Positions 36,701 to 44,537 of a DNA stretch of 64,000 bases are shown here, in pieces; the stretch's first letter is position 1, and each line of letters opens with the position of its first letter. Below the pieces are notes generated by a model, which ran no database searches, was not told where the DNA came from, and saw only the letters and a list, made by a program, of their open reading frames with translations. This stretch comes from Maribacter forsetii DSM 18668 (GTDB lineage Bacteria > Bacteroidota > Bacteroidia > Flavobacteriales > Flavobacteriaceae): assembly GCF_000744105.1 (NCBI RefSeq), contig NZ_JQLH01000001.1, forward strand, positions 3,100,001-3,164,000, read 5' to 3'. The translations under genes and the position numbers were made by a program.

Positions 36701-37220
36701 CAAATTCTAAAAAGAACAAATTCCTATTTTGAATCTCAGAATCTTCATTGATATAAATATGATTGTCCCAGTTTTCTAAGAACCATTGAGAATCTACCGT
36801 AATCAATTCTACGTTTTCTCCCAAATCTTGATGCTTAATAGGTTCAGCGTCATCAGGAGAAAATTTTGCTTTACTATTCTTCTGTATATATTCTTCAATA
36901 TCAGAAACACCTTTATGACCTTTTGTCCATTCTTTATTACCAGATACAAAAATGACATCATTACCCAGTTTAGACATAATTGACAACTGCTTGTCTAATG
37001 ACTTTTCTATTTCAGTCTTAGGTGCTGCATTTCCTAATATTAATACTGTAGGTTTCTTAGCTAACTGCGATTCTTTTGAAATCTCAGAAAGAACCTCTGT
37101 ATTTGTGGTATCCCAAGTGTTACCAGTAATAAAAATAGACTGCTCTATTTCTTGAGAAAAAACGATACTTGTAAATAATCCTAATGAAGATATTAGGAGA
37201 AAACGGGAGAACTTTTTCAT
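33714..37220 (-). CDS. Metallophosphatase-like domain with degenerate motifs plus Omp85-type barrel
   Basis: 1168 aa from the ATG at 37218-37220, which begins the signal peptide (MKKFSRFLLISSLGLFTSIV, cleavage near FSQ); an ATG at 37245 adds nine residues. Residues 25-300 align in layout with a calcineurin-type phosphatase, but the metal-binding motifs are altered: ITGN at 31-34 for a GD motif, LGNA at 62-65 for GDN, GNKEW at 94-98 for GNHDW. The middle has IPRDRDQAFSKYDG and LLGDWDRHEDQWRW. The C-terminal third is a BamA/surface-antigen-like barrel (GGINSLRGFRNERF, then SVGASAWLIGAEAF) ending ALGFNF. Probably cotranscribed with the Crp-type gene just upstream. Role unknown. Confidence 0.8.
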   Translation of the reverse strand: MKKFSRFLLISSLGLFTSIVFSQEIEQSIFITGNTWDTTNTEVLSEISKESQLAKKPTVLILGNAAPKTEIEKSLDKQLSIMSKLGNDVIFVSGNKEWTKGHKGVSDIEEYIQKNSKAKFSPDDAEPIKHQDLGENVELITVDSQWFLENWDNHIYINEDSEIQNRNLFFLEFENRIKKAQGKIVFVALYHPIKTNSRQGFFSSIGGFSTQEFQNKQYRTLRNRLKTIARGSDNVIFLSGQGKNLQYINGSVPQITSGAAGKIESVKNGEPDDFSIAKKGYVRLDITTDGSVKANYYALENGSFNEVFKTTVLKSETEDLQVYNFDKNLGAKKSAAIYTKEAATKSGFYKALWGEHYREFYGKEVNAPVVFLDTLMGGLTPLKRGGGQQSKSLRLEDKEGKQYVMRALKKSTIKFLQANAFQETYIGDVLDGTTVDKFLADFYTTSNPYTPFVVGGLSNAVGVNHTNPILYYIPKQETLGVYNDEFGDELYMIEEHVGDTQVEAESFGKPLKILSTADVLQEINRSGKSVVDESSYIRARIFDMLLGDWDRHEDQWRWALYKNEDGTEYCSPIPRDRDQAFSKYDGTLISFLTRVIPGLRKMQTYDEDLRSVKWFASSPYHLDLTFIHASGWEEWEKQTNHIQDQLSDADIENAFEAIPDEIKGPIIDDIKQKLKGRRDNLKKITKAYYLYLNKFQVVTGTQKADDFTITRLADGKTTVKIDRKDLGLLNHTFSNDITKEIWLFGLDGKDTFTVEGEGDHPIKIKIVGGKKNDTYDFKNTRKVKLYDYKDKENTIVNKRSKKWLVNDYELNNYDHKKVKYNFNQLLPIIAFNPDDGVKLGVISNHTSYSLQRNPFTYKHSINAAYYGSTSGFDLSYKGEFSNIFHNWNFGLEGLYTSPSFSENFFGFGNETLYDADEVDLDFNRIRISKFKAAVSLQWEGINGGSFYFKPLVESFEVDNTADRFVAQLPQTNAFFDRQTYAGVETAYNFKNKNSAAFPTLGLDAGLTIGYKTNIDNTEADNSFAYIQPQLIIDHKLTKSGSIVFATKIAGEALIGDNFEFYHAATIGGINSLRGFRNERFTGKQSFYQNTDLRFPLGGLRTSLVPFRFGLTGSFDYGRVWVEDDTSNKWHNSVGASAWLIGAEAFTANIGYFNSTDGGRIVFALGFNF

Positions 37221-37254
37221 TATAGTTGGTTTATTTAAACGTGTCATTATTTAG

Positions 37255-37920
37255 TTATATGAATTTCTTAGAATATGATATACATTTAGAATCGTAGTCA
37301 ATGACCTTATCTTTTCGCATTATGCTTAATACATTATTTACTGTCTGCCTAGAGGTGTTGGTCAAGTTGGCAATGTCTTTATGAGAGAGTAGGTTTTTTG
37401 CCACTACCCTATCATTTTCTATTTCACCAAACTCCTCTATAAAAGCTTTTATAAATTCAGAGATTCTCGTTTTACTGTCCTTATATAAAAGGTCTTGTAG
37501 TCTTGTTTCTAATTTTCTGATACGAAGACCATATATTTTTAACAGACCATTTTTTAAAGACTTATACTCTTCCATTAAGCCTTCCATCATATCAGATTCT
37601 ATATAACAGATTACCACATCTTCTAAAGCAAGGGCTACTTCTTTAGACGAGTTATCCTTATCATAAATAGATAGCTCACCAAAAATATTACCCTTTTTAA
37701 CGACGTATTTTACAATGTCATTTTCAGAGTCCACGATTTTAACAGATCCATTTTTTAAAAAGAAAATGCATTTTTTATCTCTTGCTCCTATCTCAATGAT
37801 GCTGCCTTTGTCTACATGATCCATCTCTAGAAGATCACAAAGTTTCATCATAGAAGGCATTCCTAATTTTTGAAAAAGGCTAAATCCTTCTAAGAACCAA
37901 TATTTCGTAATTGCTTTCAA
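37255..37920 (-). CDS. Crp/Fnr family transcription regulator
   Basis: 221 aa with an N-terminal cyclic-nucleotide-binding fold (about residues 20-120, with IFGELSIYDKDNSSKEV) and a C-terminal winged helix-turn-helix (about 150-215, LLSHKDIANLTNTSRQTVNNVLSIMRKD). No cysteine cluster for an Fnr Fe-S centre is visible. The only start preserving the conserved ITKYWFLEGF N-terminus is a TTG at 37918-37920; an in-frame stop lies just upstream. It ends 34 bases before the start of the phosphatase-like/Omp85 gene, so it may be cotranscribed with it and control it. Confidence 0.85.
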   Translation of the reverse strand: MKAITKYWFLEGFSLFQKLGMPSMMKLCDLLEMDHVDKGSIIEIGARDKKCIFFLKNGSVKIVDSENDIVKYVVKKGNIFGELSIYDKDNSSKEVALALEDVVICYIESDMMEGLMEEYKSLKNGLLKIYGLRIRKLETRLQDLLYKDSKTRISEFIKAFIEEFGEIENDRVVAKNLLSHKDIANLTNTSRQTVNNVLSIMRKDKVIDYDSKCISYSKKFI

Positions 37921-38244
37921 TATCTATTTTTAATAAAAACCAATATTACTGATTATCAACAGTATGCAAAAACTATAAAACTCACAGAGTTACTTTAGAC
38001 GACAGTTGAGTAGATTTTAGTAGTTATAAATGCAAAAAATGCTTTGATAAATAGTTTTTCTATTTTTTTTACAATTGGTTGGTTTTAGATTAAGTCGGAT
38101 TAAAATCAAAATCTTTCATAATTTTTTTAACAATTATCTAAAAAGGGCATTTTCTTTCAAAAAAAGATGTGATTAGAATTCTATATAAAAGACGTAATTT
38201 GCACCCCCAAATAATGGAATACATACCATTGGAATTTTATAAAT
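37921..38244. other. Divergent intergenic region between crp-like and guanine deaminase genes
   Basis: About 320 AT-rich bases with no open frame. It must contain two divergent promoters. I saw no exact TAnnTTTG element, no purine-riboswitch-like fold and no strong dyad. Confidence 0.45.
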
Positions 38245-38721
38245 ATGATGAAAGATCACGCGTTTTTTATGAGAAGAGCCATTGAAATGGCAGCAAAGGG
38301 AATGAACTCGAACGCCGGTGGACCATTTGGTGCCGTGGTAGTTAAAGATGGAGAAATTATTGCTGAAGGCCATAATAAAGTAACCTCTACCAATGACCCC
38401 ACAGCACATGCAGAAATGGTGGTGATTAGAGATGCCTGTAACAAACTGAATACTTTTCAGCTAACCGATTGTATCATCTATACTTCTTGCGAACCCTGCC
38501 CTATGTGCTTTGGTGCTATATATTGGGCTAGACCTAAAGCCGTGTATTTTGGTTGCGATAAGGCGGATGCAAAAGCCATAGATTTCGATGATCAGTTTAT
38601 TTATGATGAATTAGAAGTTGGTATGCAAGACAGACAAATTCACTTTAAACAAATGCTACAAGAAGAGGCTGTAGAAGTTTTTAATAATTGGGCTTCTAAA
38701 CAAAATAAGACGAAGTATTGA
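38245..38721 (+). CDS. guaD: Guanine deaminase, CDA-superfamily
   Basis: 158 aa cytosolic zinc deaminase. Zinc-site motifs are THAE-type (DPTAHAEMVVIRDACNKL) and PCPMC (YTSCEPCPMCFGAIYWARP). The tail FDDQFIYDELEVGMQDRQI closely follows the B. subtilis GuaD type rather than the tRNA adenosine deaminase TadA. It converts guanine to xanthine in purine salvage or catabolism. Two ATG codons open the frame (38245 and 38248). Single gene. Confidence 0.85.
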   Translation: MMKDHAFFMRRAIEMAAKGMNSNAGGPFGAVVVKDGEIIAEGHNKVTSTNDPTAHAEMVVIRDACNKLNTFQLTDCIIYTSCEPCPMCFGAIYWARPKAVYFGCDKADAKAIDFDDQFIYDELEVGMQDRQIHFKQMLQEEAVEVFNNWASKQNKTKY

Positions 38722-38827
38722 ATCAAGAATGCAAGCCTCTGACCACCGTATATTTTACCTTTCCATTTTAAAAATGAAATGTAAGTGATGTATAGCTTTG
38801 TTTGAATATTCAATAGAAACAAATAAA

Positions 38828-40324
38828 CTAATTAATTTTTATATCAGAATATAACAAATTCCAACCTGTTGAAGGATCCCATATAGAATTAGCATTTAAT
38901 TTACCAGCTAATCGAATGGAATATTCTGGACGATTATATATTGTTGGTTCTGGATCTGCTAAATTTAAATATAATTCATAGTTTCCTTTAGGTAAGGTTT
39001 CTGGCCAAAGTATATTTAATTTAATATCTTGTAATTCATCTGTAAACCAATATCTAGGATCACTATCAATTTTAGTTTTAAATGTTTTTTGATTTTCTTT
39101 ATTTTTAAGAATTAGTTCTGCAAATCTGTAATTATAGGTTGATGCATAACCTTCATTAACAATATCCAATTCGATATTAATTATTTCATTGTTATTTATT
39201 TCTTTAGGAAACATTCCTCTTTTAATTACAAATCTGTATCCTAAATTTCTTTTTATTTCATCGATACATTTATTTGTCCAATCTCCATTTACCGCTCCAG
39301 ACCATGCTGTATTTAAAAAAGAAGTATGAAAGCGTTTTAAATAAGTTTGAGCACCGCCACCTTCAGCATCGCAATCGTTATATGGGCTATATACATCTTC
39401 ACCATTATCTCCTCCAGGACAAGTTTCTCCACCAAAAACAAGAAATTTGGTTTCTTCAGCCACATACTTTTTCAAGTTTAATGTATCACTTACCGCTGGC
39501 CATTCATGAAAGGAATTGTAGGTCCAATAATCATCATAATTTGCTAAAATACAATCGTTATGATGCGCAAGCCTTGCTATTTTACTGCCGTTAAAAGCAT
39601 TATCTATGGTTAACGGATTAGTCTTTTCCGGATGTGCTTTTACGCCATCCATTGCTCGTAATTTGTAATACGGTGCACGCACTTGAACCATTCTAGATAC
39701 CGGGACAACTTCTAATAGTTTATTTATAACCTCATTACGGTCTAACCAATTTTGATCAGTTACGGGACCATGTTCTAAATCTCCAAAAAAATCAGAATAA
39801 AATTGCTCTCCCCACGGACCAATCAATCCCATTTGAACTACTGAAATAACATCTTTATTCTTCTCTAAAATAGATTTTAATTGATTTAAATGTTCTAAAA
39901 TAATATTTTTAGGTGCATCTTTAAAAGGAGGCTCACAACAAGAATTGCTATAAGAAAAGCGCAAAACTAGTTTATTACCTACCTTACGTATTATGTCCAT
40001 ATCTTTTTGAATTGAAATTAACATTTCATGAGATATAGGTTTGTCTTTAAAAAGATCCAATTGATAAGACCTATAGGTAAGTGAACTCCCTACAGAAAAA
40101 CCACCAGCTGCCGGGTTAGGATTTCTCAAATTAAGTAAAATTTGTTCCTCTAACGGCACAAAATTACTCGCTGAAGTTCCAAAAGGTCTATAAAAACCTC
40201 TCTCCGGATTTATAAATTCATCATTATCAGTTTCATAAAACACTTCAACTAAAGCTGGCTCCCTGTCTATACAAGAAAAACAGCTTAGAACGAGAATATA
40301 CAGGTAAATGATTTGTTTTTTCAT
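38828..40324 (-). CDS. DUF4874/DUF4832 lipoprotein
   Basis: 498 aa lipoprotein: the signal ends LSCFSC (Cys18 acylated). The DUF4874 block opens with FINPERGFYRPFG (about residue 39) and runs through LVLRFSYSNS and VVQMGLIGPWGEQFYSDF (about 160), in the style of a TIM-barrel glycosidase with a Glu after GPWG. DUF4832 covers about residues 200-490 and ends in a beta-sandwich-like part. Families known from surface polysaccharide and biofilm proteins; substrate unknown. A good AGGAGG site lies just upstream of the ATG. Minus-strand neighbour upstream is the DUF5009 gene, 140 bases away. Confidence 0.82.
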   Translation of the reverse strand: MKKQIIYLYILVLSCFSCIDREPALVEVFYETDNDEFINPERGFYRPFGTSASNFVPLEEQILLNLRNPNPAAGGFSVGSSLTYRSYQLDLFKDKPISHEMLISIQKDMDIIRKVGNKLVLRFSYSNSCCEPPFKDAPKNIILEHLNQLKSILEKNKDVISVVQMGLIGPWGEQFYSDFFGDLEHGPVTDQNWLDRNEVINKLLEVVPVSRMVQVRAPYYKLRAMDGVKAHPEKTNPLTIDNAFNGSKIARLAHHNDCILANYDDYWTYNSFHEWPAVSDTLNLKKYVAEETKFLVFGGETCPGGDNGEDVYSPYNDCDAEGGGAQTYLKRFHTSFLNTAWSGAVNGDWTNKCIDEIKRNLGYRFVIKRGMFPKEINNNEIINIELDIVNEGYASTYNYRFAELILKNKENQKTFKTKIDSDPRYWFTDELQDIKLNILWPETLPKGNYELYLNLADPEPTIYNRPEYSIRLAGKLNANSIWDPSTGWNLLYSDIKIN

Positions 40325-40464
40325 ATTTAGGAGGAATGTTATGATTTTTTAAGGTGTTAAGTGTATATAAAAATTTTAAATATTTTTTTTATAACACAAT
40401 TATATTATGAATGTCTATATAAGAAATAAACTGTTTATACACAGGACAATTATTTATAAAGGAT

Positions 40465-41571
40465 CTAAATTTTTATATATGTTTTATTCTTATTCATGTA
40501 CCAAAGTAATGCGTAGAGAATTAAAAAACCTCCAGTAACTATAATAGTTTCATAAAACGTTCCTGTATATTGTTTTAAACCAAATAACAATTGATCAGCA
40601 ATGGCAGGAAAATTAATTACATGAGAAACTACATAAGCTGTAATAGCGTTAATGCCTATTATTTTTAAAGGTTTGCCCCATTTTACATAACCTTTGACAT
40701 CAATAACCCAGTAAAAAGTAGCAAGGAGCAAAAAACAAATACCTGAAGAGGTCAGAACAAAAGAACTGTTCCATAATTTCTTTACAATTGGGTGCCAAAA
40801 ATTTAAAATTAACCCCAATATAATCCCTAAAACACCAATTAAAACAAGGCTGTACGCTACTTTTTTTCTTGGTAGTTGAGATTTTAATAATTCTCCTGCA
40901 AATACACCAGATAAAGTAGTTGCAATAAAACCTAATCCACTTAACAACCAAGTATATTGGTAACCATCGTCAAACCTTCCAAAAACTAACCTATCTATAT
41001 AAATAGCAATGTTTTTATCAGGTAACAACTCACTGTTACCAGCTCCTGGTATATTTGAAAACTCTAATATAAGTGTGTAGAGAATAAGACAAATTATAAA
41101 AATAAAATATCTACCTTTTTTATTTAAATGCATATAAGCAATACAAGTAAACAAATAACCAACCGCTATTGCTTGTAGTGTATTACTATAAATTTTAAAA
41201 TTTTCTATATTTAAATGTAATAGGTTTCCTTGTACTACCCACCCTAAAATAAATAATATTATAAAGCGCTTAATAAAATGTTTATATAGTGAAGAGGCGT
41301 TACCCGTTTCTTGAACTCGCCTTTCTAAAGAAAAAGGAATAACCACACCAACCAAGAATAAAAAAAGTGGCATTACTATATCATACAAACGAAAACCAAA
41401 CCATTCTGGATGATTAAATTGTGTAGCTAAAACCTCTGTAAATTTATTTTGTGAACCTTCGTGTAACTCGATAAAAAAACGATCTGCAAATATTATCATT
41501 AACATATCAAAGCCTCTTAATACATCAATAGATAATAACCTGTTATTTTTAACTTTAGTCATAATTCTCAT
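40465..41571 (-). CDS. DUF5009/HGSNAT-like membrane acyltransferase
   Basis: 368 aa inner-membrane protein with about ten hydrophobic segments. The family start RLLSIDVLRGFDMLMIIFAD (residues 11-30) contains the D-V-L-R-G-F-D signature, and WFGFRLYDIVMPLFLFLVGV follows. Relatives include heparan-alpha-glucosaminide N-acetyltransferase, which acetylates sugar amines across a membrane using acetyl-CoA. ATG at 41569-41571, with a second ATG nine bases later. Activity on a cell-surface or algal glycan is an inference. Confidence 0.82.
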   Translation of the reverse strand: MRIMTKVKNNRLLSIDVLRGFDMLMIIFADRFFIELHEGSQNKFTEVLATQFNHPEWFGFRLYDIVMPLFLFLVGVVIPFSLERRVQETGNASSLYKHFIKRFIILFILGWVVQGNLLHLNIENFKIYSNTLQAIAVGYLFTCIAYMHLNKKGRYFIFIICLILYTLILEFSNIPGAGNSELLPDKNIAIYIDRLVFGRFDDGYQYTWLLSGLGFIATTLSGVFAGELLKSQLPRKKVAYSLVLIGVLGIILGLILNFWHPIVKKLWNSSFVLTSSGICFLLLATFYWVIDVKGYVKWGKPLKIIGINAITAYVVSHVINFPAIADQLLFGLKQYTGTFYETIIVTGGFLILYALLWYMNKNKTYIKI

Positions 41572-41879
41572 TTATAAATTTAATACATAAGGTTTTTTAT
41601 TCATGTAAATAGTGACCTATTTAATAAGCAAATTCAAACCAATTATAAGACTTTCTTTTAACCCATCAGCAACAAGCAAAGAATTTAAGATAACCTAGAG
41701 CATAAACATTGCTGCTATTGATGGTAAATTAAAGATAATTGTATAACAGAATTCTTTTGCATAATTCTAATAGAAATGGGACTATAATTTTAAAACAGAA
41801 TTAATTTTGTCAGGTTTATTTTATTTTACGTCAATTAAAGTAGATGTACAAAAAGACAAAATATAAAATTTATATATCC
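41572..41879. other. Divergent region between DUF5009 and DUF547 genes
   Basis: About 300 bases. The plus strand has TAATTTTG (41802-41809), which fits the Bacteroidota minus-7 consensus, about 70 bases before the DUF547 ATG; the minus-33 TTG is not well conserved. No remnant of a gene could be recognised in the rest. Confidence 0.4.
41802..41809 (+). promoter_or_regulatory. Possible minus-7 promoter element for the DUF547 gene
   Basis: TAATTTTG fits TAnnTTTG. Expected transcript start is near 41816. The upstream minus-33 match is poor, so confidence is low. Confidence 0.3.
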
Positions 41880-42686
41880 ATGAAAAACATAATAATTTTA
41901 GGCACCGTTACTTTCTTTATGAGTGCATTTTTTATACTTAACAATCAATTTGGTCTTATTTCTATGGCTGGATTAAATGGAAAAGACCTGCCCATAAAAC
42001 AAGTAAATGGAAATTTAGCTTCTATATCATTTAATTCTACAGCAAAAATTGATCATACCGAATGGAACACTCTTTTACAGAAACATGTAGCCGATAATGG
42101 TAATGTAGATTATAAAGGCTTTTTACAAGATAAAAGTAAATTAGACACCTATTTAAATAGCTTATCAAATCAAGTGCCTACAGATGGTTGGTCTGTTCAA
42201 GAACAATTGGCCTATTATATTAATTTATATAATGCACATACGATAGCTTTAATTTTAAGAAATTACCCAACTAAGAGCATTAAAGATATTGACAAACCTT
42301 GGGCTACGGATTTTATTAAAATTGGAGATAAAGAATTGTCTTTGGGTGCATTAGAACATAGTATTTTAAGAAAAATGAATGAGCCTCGTATTCATTTCGC
42401 CATCAATTGCGCATCAGCCTCATGTCCAAAACTTATTAATGAAGCATATAATCCAGAAAAAATAGAAGCACAATTAGAAAAAGCTACTTTAGGTTTTATT
42501 AATTCAAACAACAATACTATCAATCAAGAAAATTTAGAATTATCTAGAATTTTTAAATGGTACAAGGGAGATTTCAATAATGGTAAACTTGTGGAGTTTA
42601 TTAATCCTTATACAGAATTGGAAATAGCTACAAAAGCTAAAATTAAATATAAAGAATATGATTGGAGTCTTAATGAAAAGGAATAA
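41880..42686 (+). CDS. DUF547 domain protein
   Basis: 268 aa from the ATG at 41880-41882 (MKNIIILGTVTFFMSAFFIL begins a signal anchor); an ATG at 41844 would add 12 residues. The DUF547 block includes YIDLY-like ... AYYINLYNAHTIALILRNYP, LSLGALEHSILRK, and RIHFAINCASASCPKL with three conserved cysteine-region residues, then IFKWYKGDF. The family has a cysteine-peptidase-like look, but activity is not established. Exported or membrane-anchored. Ends with a good terminator. Confidence 0.85.
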   Translation: MKNIIILGTVTFFMSAFFILNNQFGLISMAGLNGKDLPIKQVNGNLASISFNSTAKIDHTEWNTLLQKHVADNGNVDYKGFLQDKSKLDTYLNSLSNQVPTDGWSVQEQLAYYINLYNAHTIALILRNYPTKSIKDIDKPWATDFIKIGDKELSLGALEHSILRKMNEPRIHFAINCASASCPKLINEAYNPEKIEAQLEKATLGFINSNNNTINQENLELSRIFKWYKGDFNNGKLVEFINPYTELEIATKAKIKYKEYDWSLNEKE

Positions 42687-42730
42687 AGCCTCTTTATTTG
42701 ACTTTTACCCATGCTTAGTATAAAATAAGA

Positions 42731-42766
42731 AACCAAGTCAACTTTAACATTGGCTTGGTTTTTTAG
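42731..42766 (+). terminator. Terminator after the DUF547 gene
   Basis: AACCAAGTCAA (42731-42741) pairs with TTGGCTTGGTT (42750-42760), one mismatch, then a T run to 42764. It lies 45 bases after the DUF547 stop on the plus strand. Confidence 0.75.
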
Positions 42767-42809
42767 TTCTATAAAATACTGATAGTTATACCTGGCATAT
42801 CAAATAATT

Positions 42810-43094
42810 CTATTGAATACTCTGCCTCATCAATCCTTCTTGCGCAACTGAAGCTACCAAAACACCTTTTCTGCTATATACGCTACCTCTAGCAAAACCT
42901 CTAGAGTTAGATGCACTTGGGCTATCCATACTACATAACAACCATTTTGTAATATCAAAGTCTCTGTGAAACCAAATAGCGTGATCTAAACTGGCGTAAA
43001 ACGTTTCTCCTTTATTCAACTCTTCCCTATGTGGCAAAGTTGCCGTTGTCAGCAAATTATAATTAGAGGCATAGGCTAATAACTGTTGCTGCAT
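42810..43094 (-). pseudogene. C-terminal remnant of acyl-CoA thioesterase II (TesB)
   Basis: The last 94 residues of the receiver-GAF frame, from Met334, read as TesB: QQQLLAYASNYNLLTTATLP, YASLDHAIWFHRDF, SPSASNSRGFARGSVYSRKG and VASVAQEGLMR. Whole TesB proteins have about 285 residues; the first two-thirds are missing, and no TesB N-terminus occurs elsewhere in the window. The catalytic Asp and other residues of the missing double-hotdog half are lost, so thioesterase activity is not expected. Confidence 0.75.
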
Positions 43095-44093
43095 GGGCAA
43101 ACTAACTGAAAAATTAAGCTCGCGTATTTCATTATCTGAAGGTGTTTTTATCGTTTTACTGTAAATAGTAAAAGTTCCTAAAACCACATTATTTTTAGAA
43201 ATTATTGGCAATGACCAACACGATTTTAAATTGTACTCTTCTGCAATGTCCTTATAATTTACCCATCTTTTGTCAGTACATATATCAGAAACTATTATTG
43301 GTTTTTTAAGGAAAGCAGCAGTGCCACAAGACCCTATATTTTTACCTATAGCTAAACGTTTTATGGCCAAACTAAATGCTTTTGGCAATGAAGGTGCCGC
43401 TTCTAATATAAGATGAATACCGTCATCATCAAGTAAACTAATGCTACCTAAATAGCCTTCATGAATAGACTCGTAGTTAAGAACCAACCTTTCAAAAATC
43501 TCATGTAGAGATTTATTAACAGTAATTAAATCTAATATTTCATTTTCATGAATTAATAATTGCTCTGTTCTTTTACGCTCTAATACTTCTTGCCCAAGAT
43601 CTAAGCCCTTTTGCTCTAATTTTTGAATTAGTCGTTTGCTATACAGCTCTAAAACCTCACCATCAGAAATAGCTTCTGATTTTGTATTTCTTACTTCATT
43701 TGTTCCTTTTTTTAGACCAAAATCTAAAATTTCATTAACGGTAATAAGAACTTCATCGTAATCTATTGGTTTTCTTAAAAATTTTGCCACGCCTAAGGTT
43801 AAGCCAAACTCTTCATCTAATTTTTCGGTGTAGGTAGATGTATAAAAAACAAATGGAATGTCTTTAAATAATTTTTCTTTTTTACATGCTTGACAAAATA
43901 AATACCCGTCCATATTTGGCATTAATATTTCAGAAATAATAAGGTCTACAGTACTATTCTCGTATAGTTTTTTAAGTCCATCACTTCCATCGTTAGCTTC
44001 AATAACTTTAAAACCTGCCTCCTCAAGAATTACTCTTAACAAGTATAGGTTTTCATAAATATCATCTACTATTAAAATAATTTTTCTATTCAT
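42810..44093 (-). CDS. Receiver-GAF protein joined to a TesB thioesterase tail
   Basis: 427 aa chimera. Residues 1-125 are a receiver domain (IILIVDDIYENLYLLRVILE), but the expected phospho-acceptor Asp is Glu55 (LIISEILMPNMDG). Residues about 185-325 are a GAF domain (SLHEIFERLVLNYESI, IGSCGTAAFLKKPIIVSDI). At residue 334 the sequence changes to the C-terminal third of acyl-CoA thioesterase II. The GAF part stops where a next helix would begin. The whole frame is open, so a protein could be made, but the join looks like a deletion or rearrangement product rather than a designed fusion. Neighbouring signalling genes are also broken. Confidence 0.7.
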   Translation of the reverse strand: MNRKIILIVDDIYENLYLLRVILEEAGFKVIEANDGSDGLKKLYENSTVDLIISEILMPNMDGYLFCQACKKEKLFKDIPFVFYTSTYTEKLDEEFGLTLGVAKFLRKPIDYDEVLITVNEILDFGLKKGTNEVRNTKSEAISDGEVLELYSKRLIQKLEQKGLDLGQEVLERKRTEQLLIHENEILDLITVNKSLHEIFERLVLNYESIHEGYLGSISLLDDDGIHLILEAAPSLPKAFSLAIKRLAIGKNIGSCGTAAFLKKPIIVSDICTDKRWVNYKDIAEEYNLKSCWSLPIISKNNVVLGTFTIYSKTIKTPSDNEIRELNFSVSLPMQQQLLAYASNYNLLTTATLPHREELNKGETFYASLDHAIWFHRDFDITKWLLCSMDSPSASNSRGFARGSVYSRKGVLVASVAQEGLMRQSIQ

Positions 44094-44096
44094 TCA

Positions 44097-44480
44097 TTAT
44101 TTTTCATTTACAATACGTTCCATTTGAATTACAAAAGTTTCTGGGTTTATTGGTTTTTCTAAATAACCATCGGCACCTGCTTCTCATGCTTTTTCTTTAT
44201 CCCCACCCATGGCATACGAGGTCACTGCAATAATTGTTGTGTTCTTAGGCAGACCATTATGCCTTAATTTATTACATATTTCATAGCCATCCATATCTGG
44301 TAATTGAATATCTATTAAAATAATTTCTGGATTATTTACATGTGCCAATTTAAACCCATCTTTTCCATTATATGCCTTAATAATAGTATAATTACTATGT
44401 TCTAACAGATAAGTTAGCATGTACATATTTTGCTCATTATCTTCAATTATTAATGCGTATAAACTTTTAATACCAAAAAC
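44097..44480 (-). pseudogene. Response-regulator receiver pseudogene with internal TGA
   Basis: The frame reads LYALIIEDNEQNMYMLTYLL, IILIDIQLPDMDGYEICNKL (phospho-Asp present) and VTSYAMGGDKEKA, then TGA at 44184-44186. It continues in the same frame with EAGADGYLEKPINPETFVIQ to TAA at 44097-44099, exactly the expected end of a receiver domain (conserved KP). No ATG, GTG or TTG lies before the conserved IIEDN start, so the 5' end is also damaged. About 120 residues in total. Confidence 0.8.
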
Positions 44481-44537
44481 TTTATTCTTAAATATACTAA
44501 ACTTGTCTAAACAATTTTACATTAATTCTATAATCAG

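Noticed and set aside
39274..39594. 106-codon plus-strand frame inside the DUF4874/DUF4832 gene
   Set aside because: His/Leu-rich translation typical of a reverse-strand shadow; the minus-strand gene is clear.
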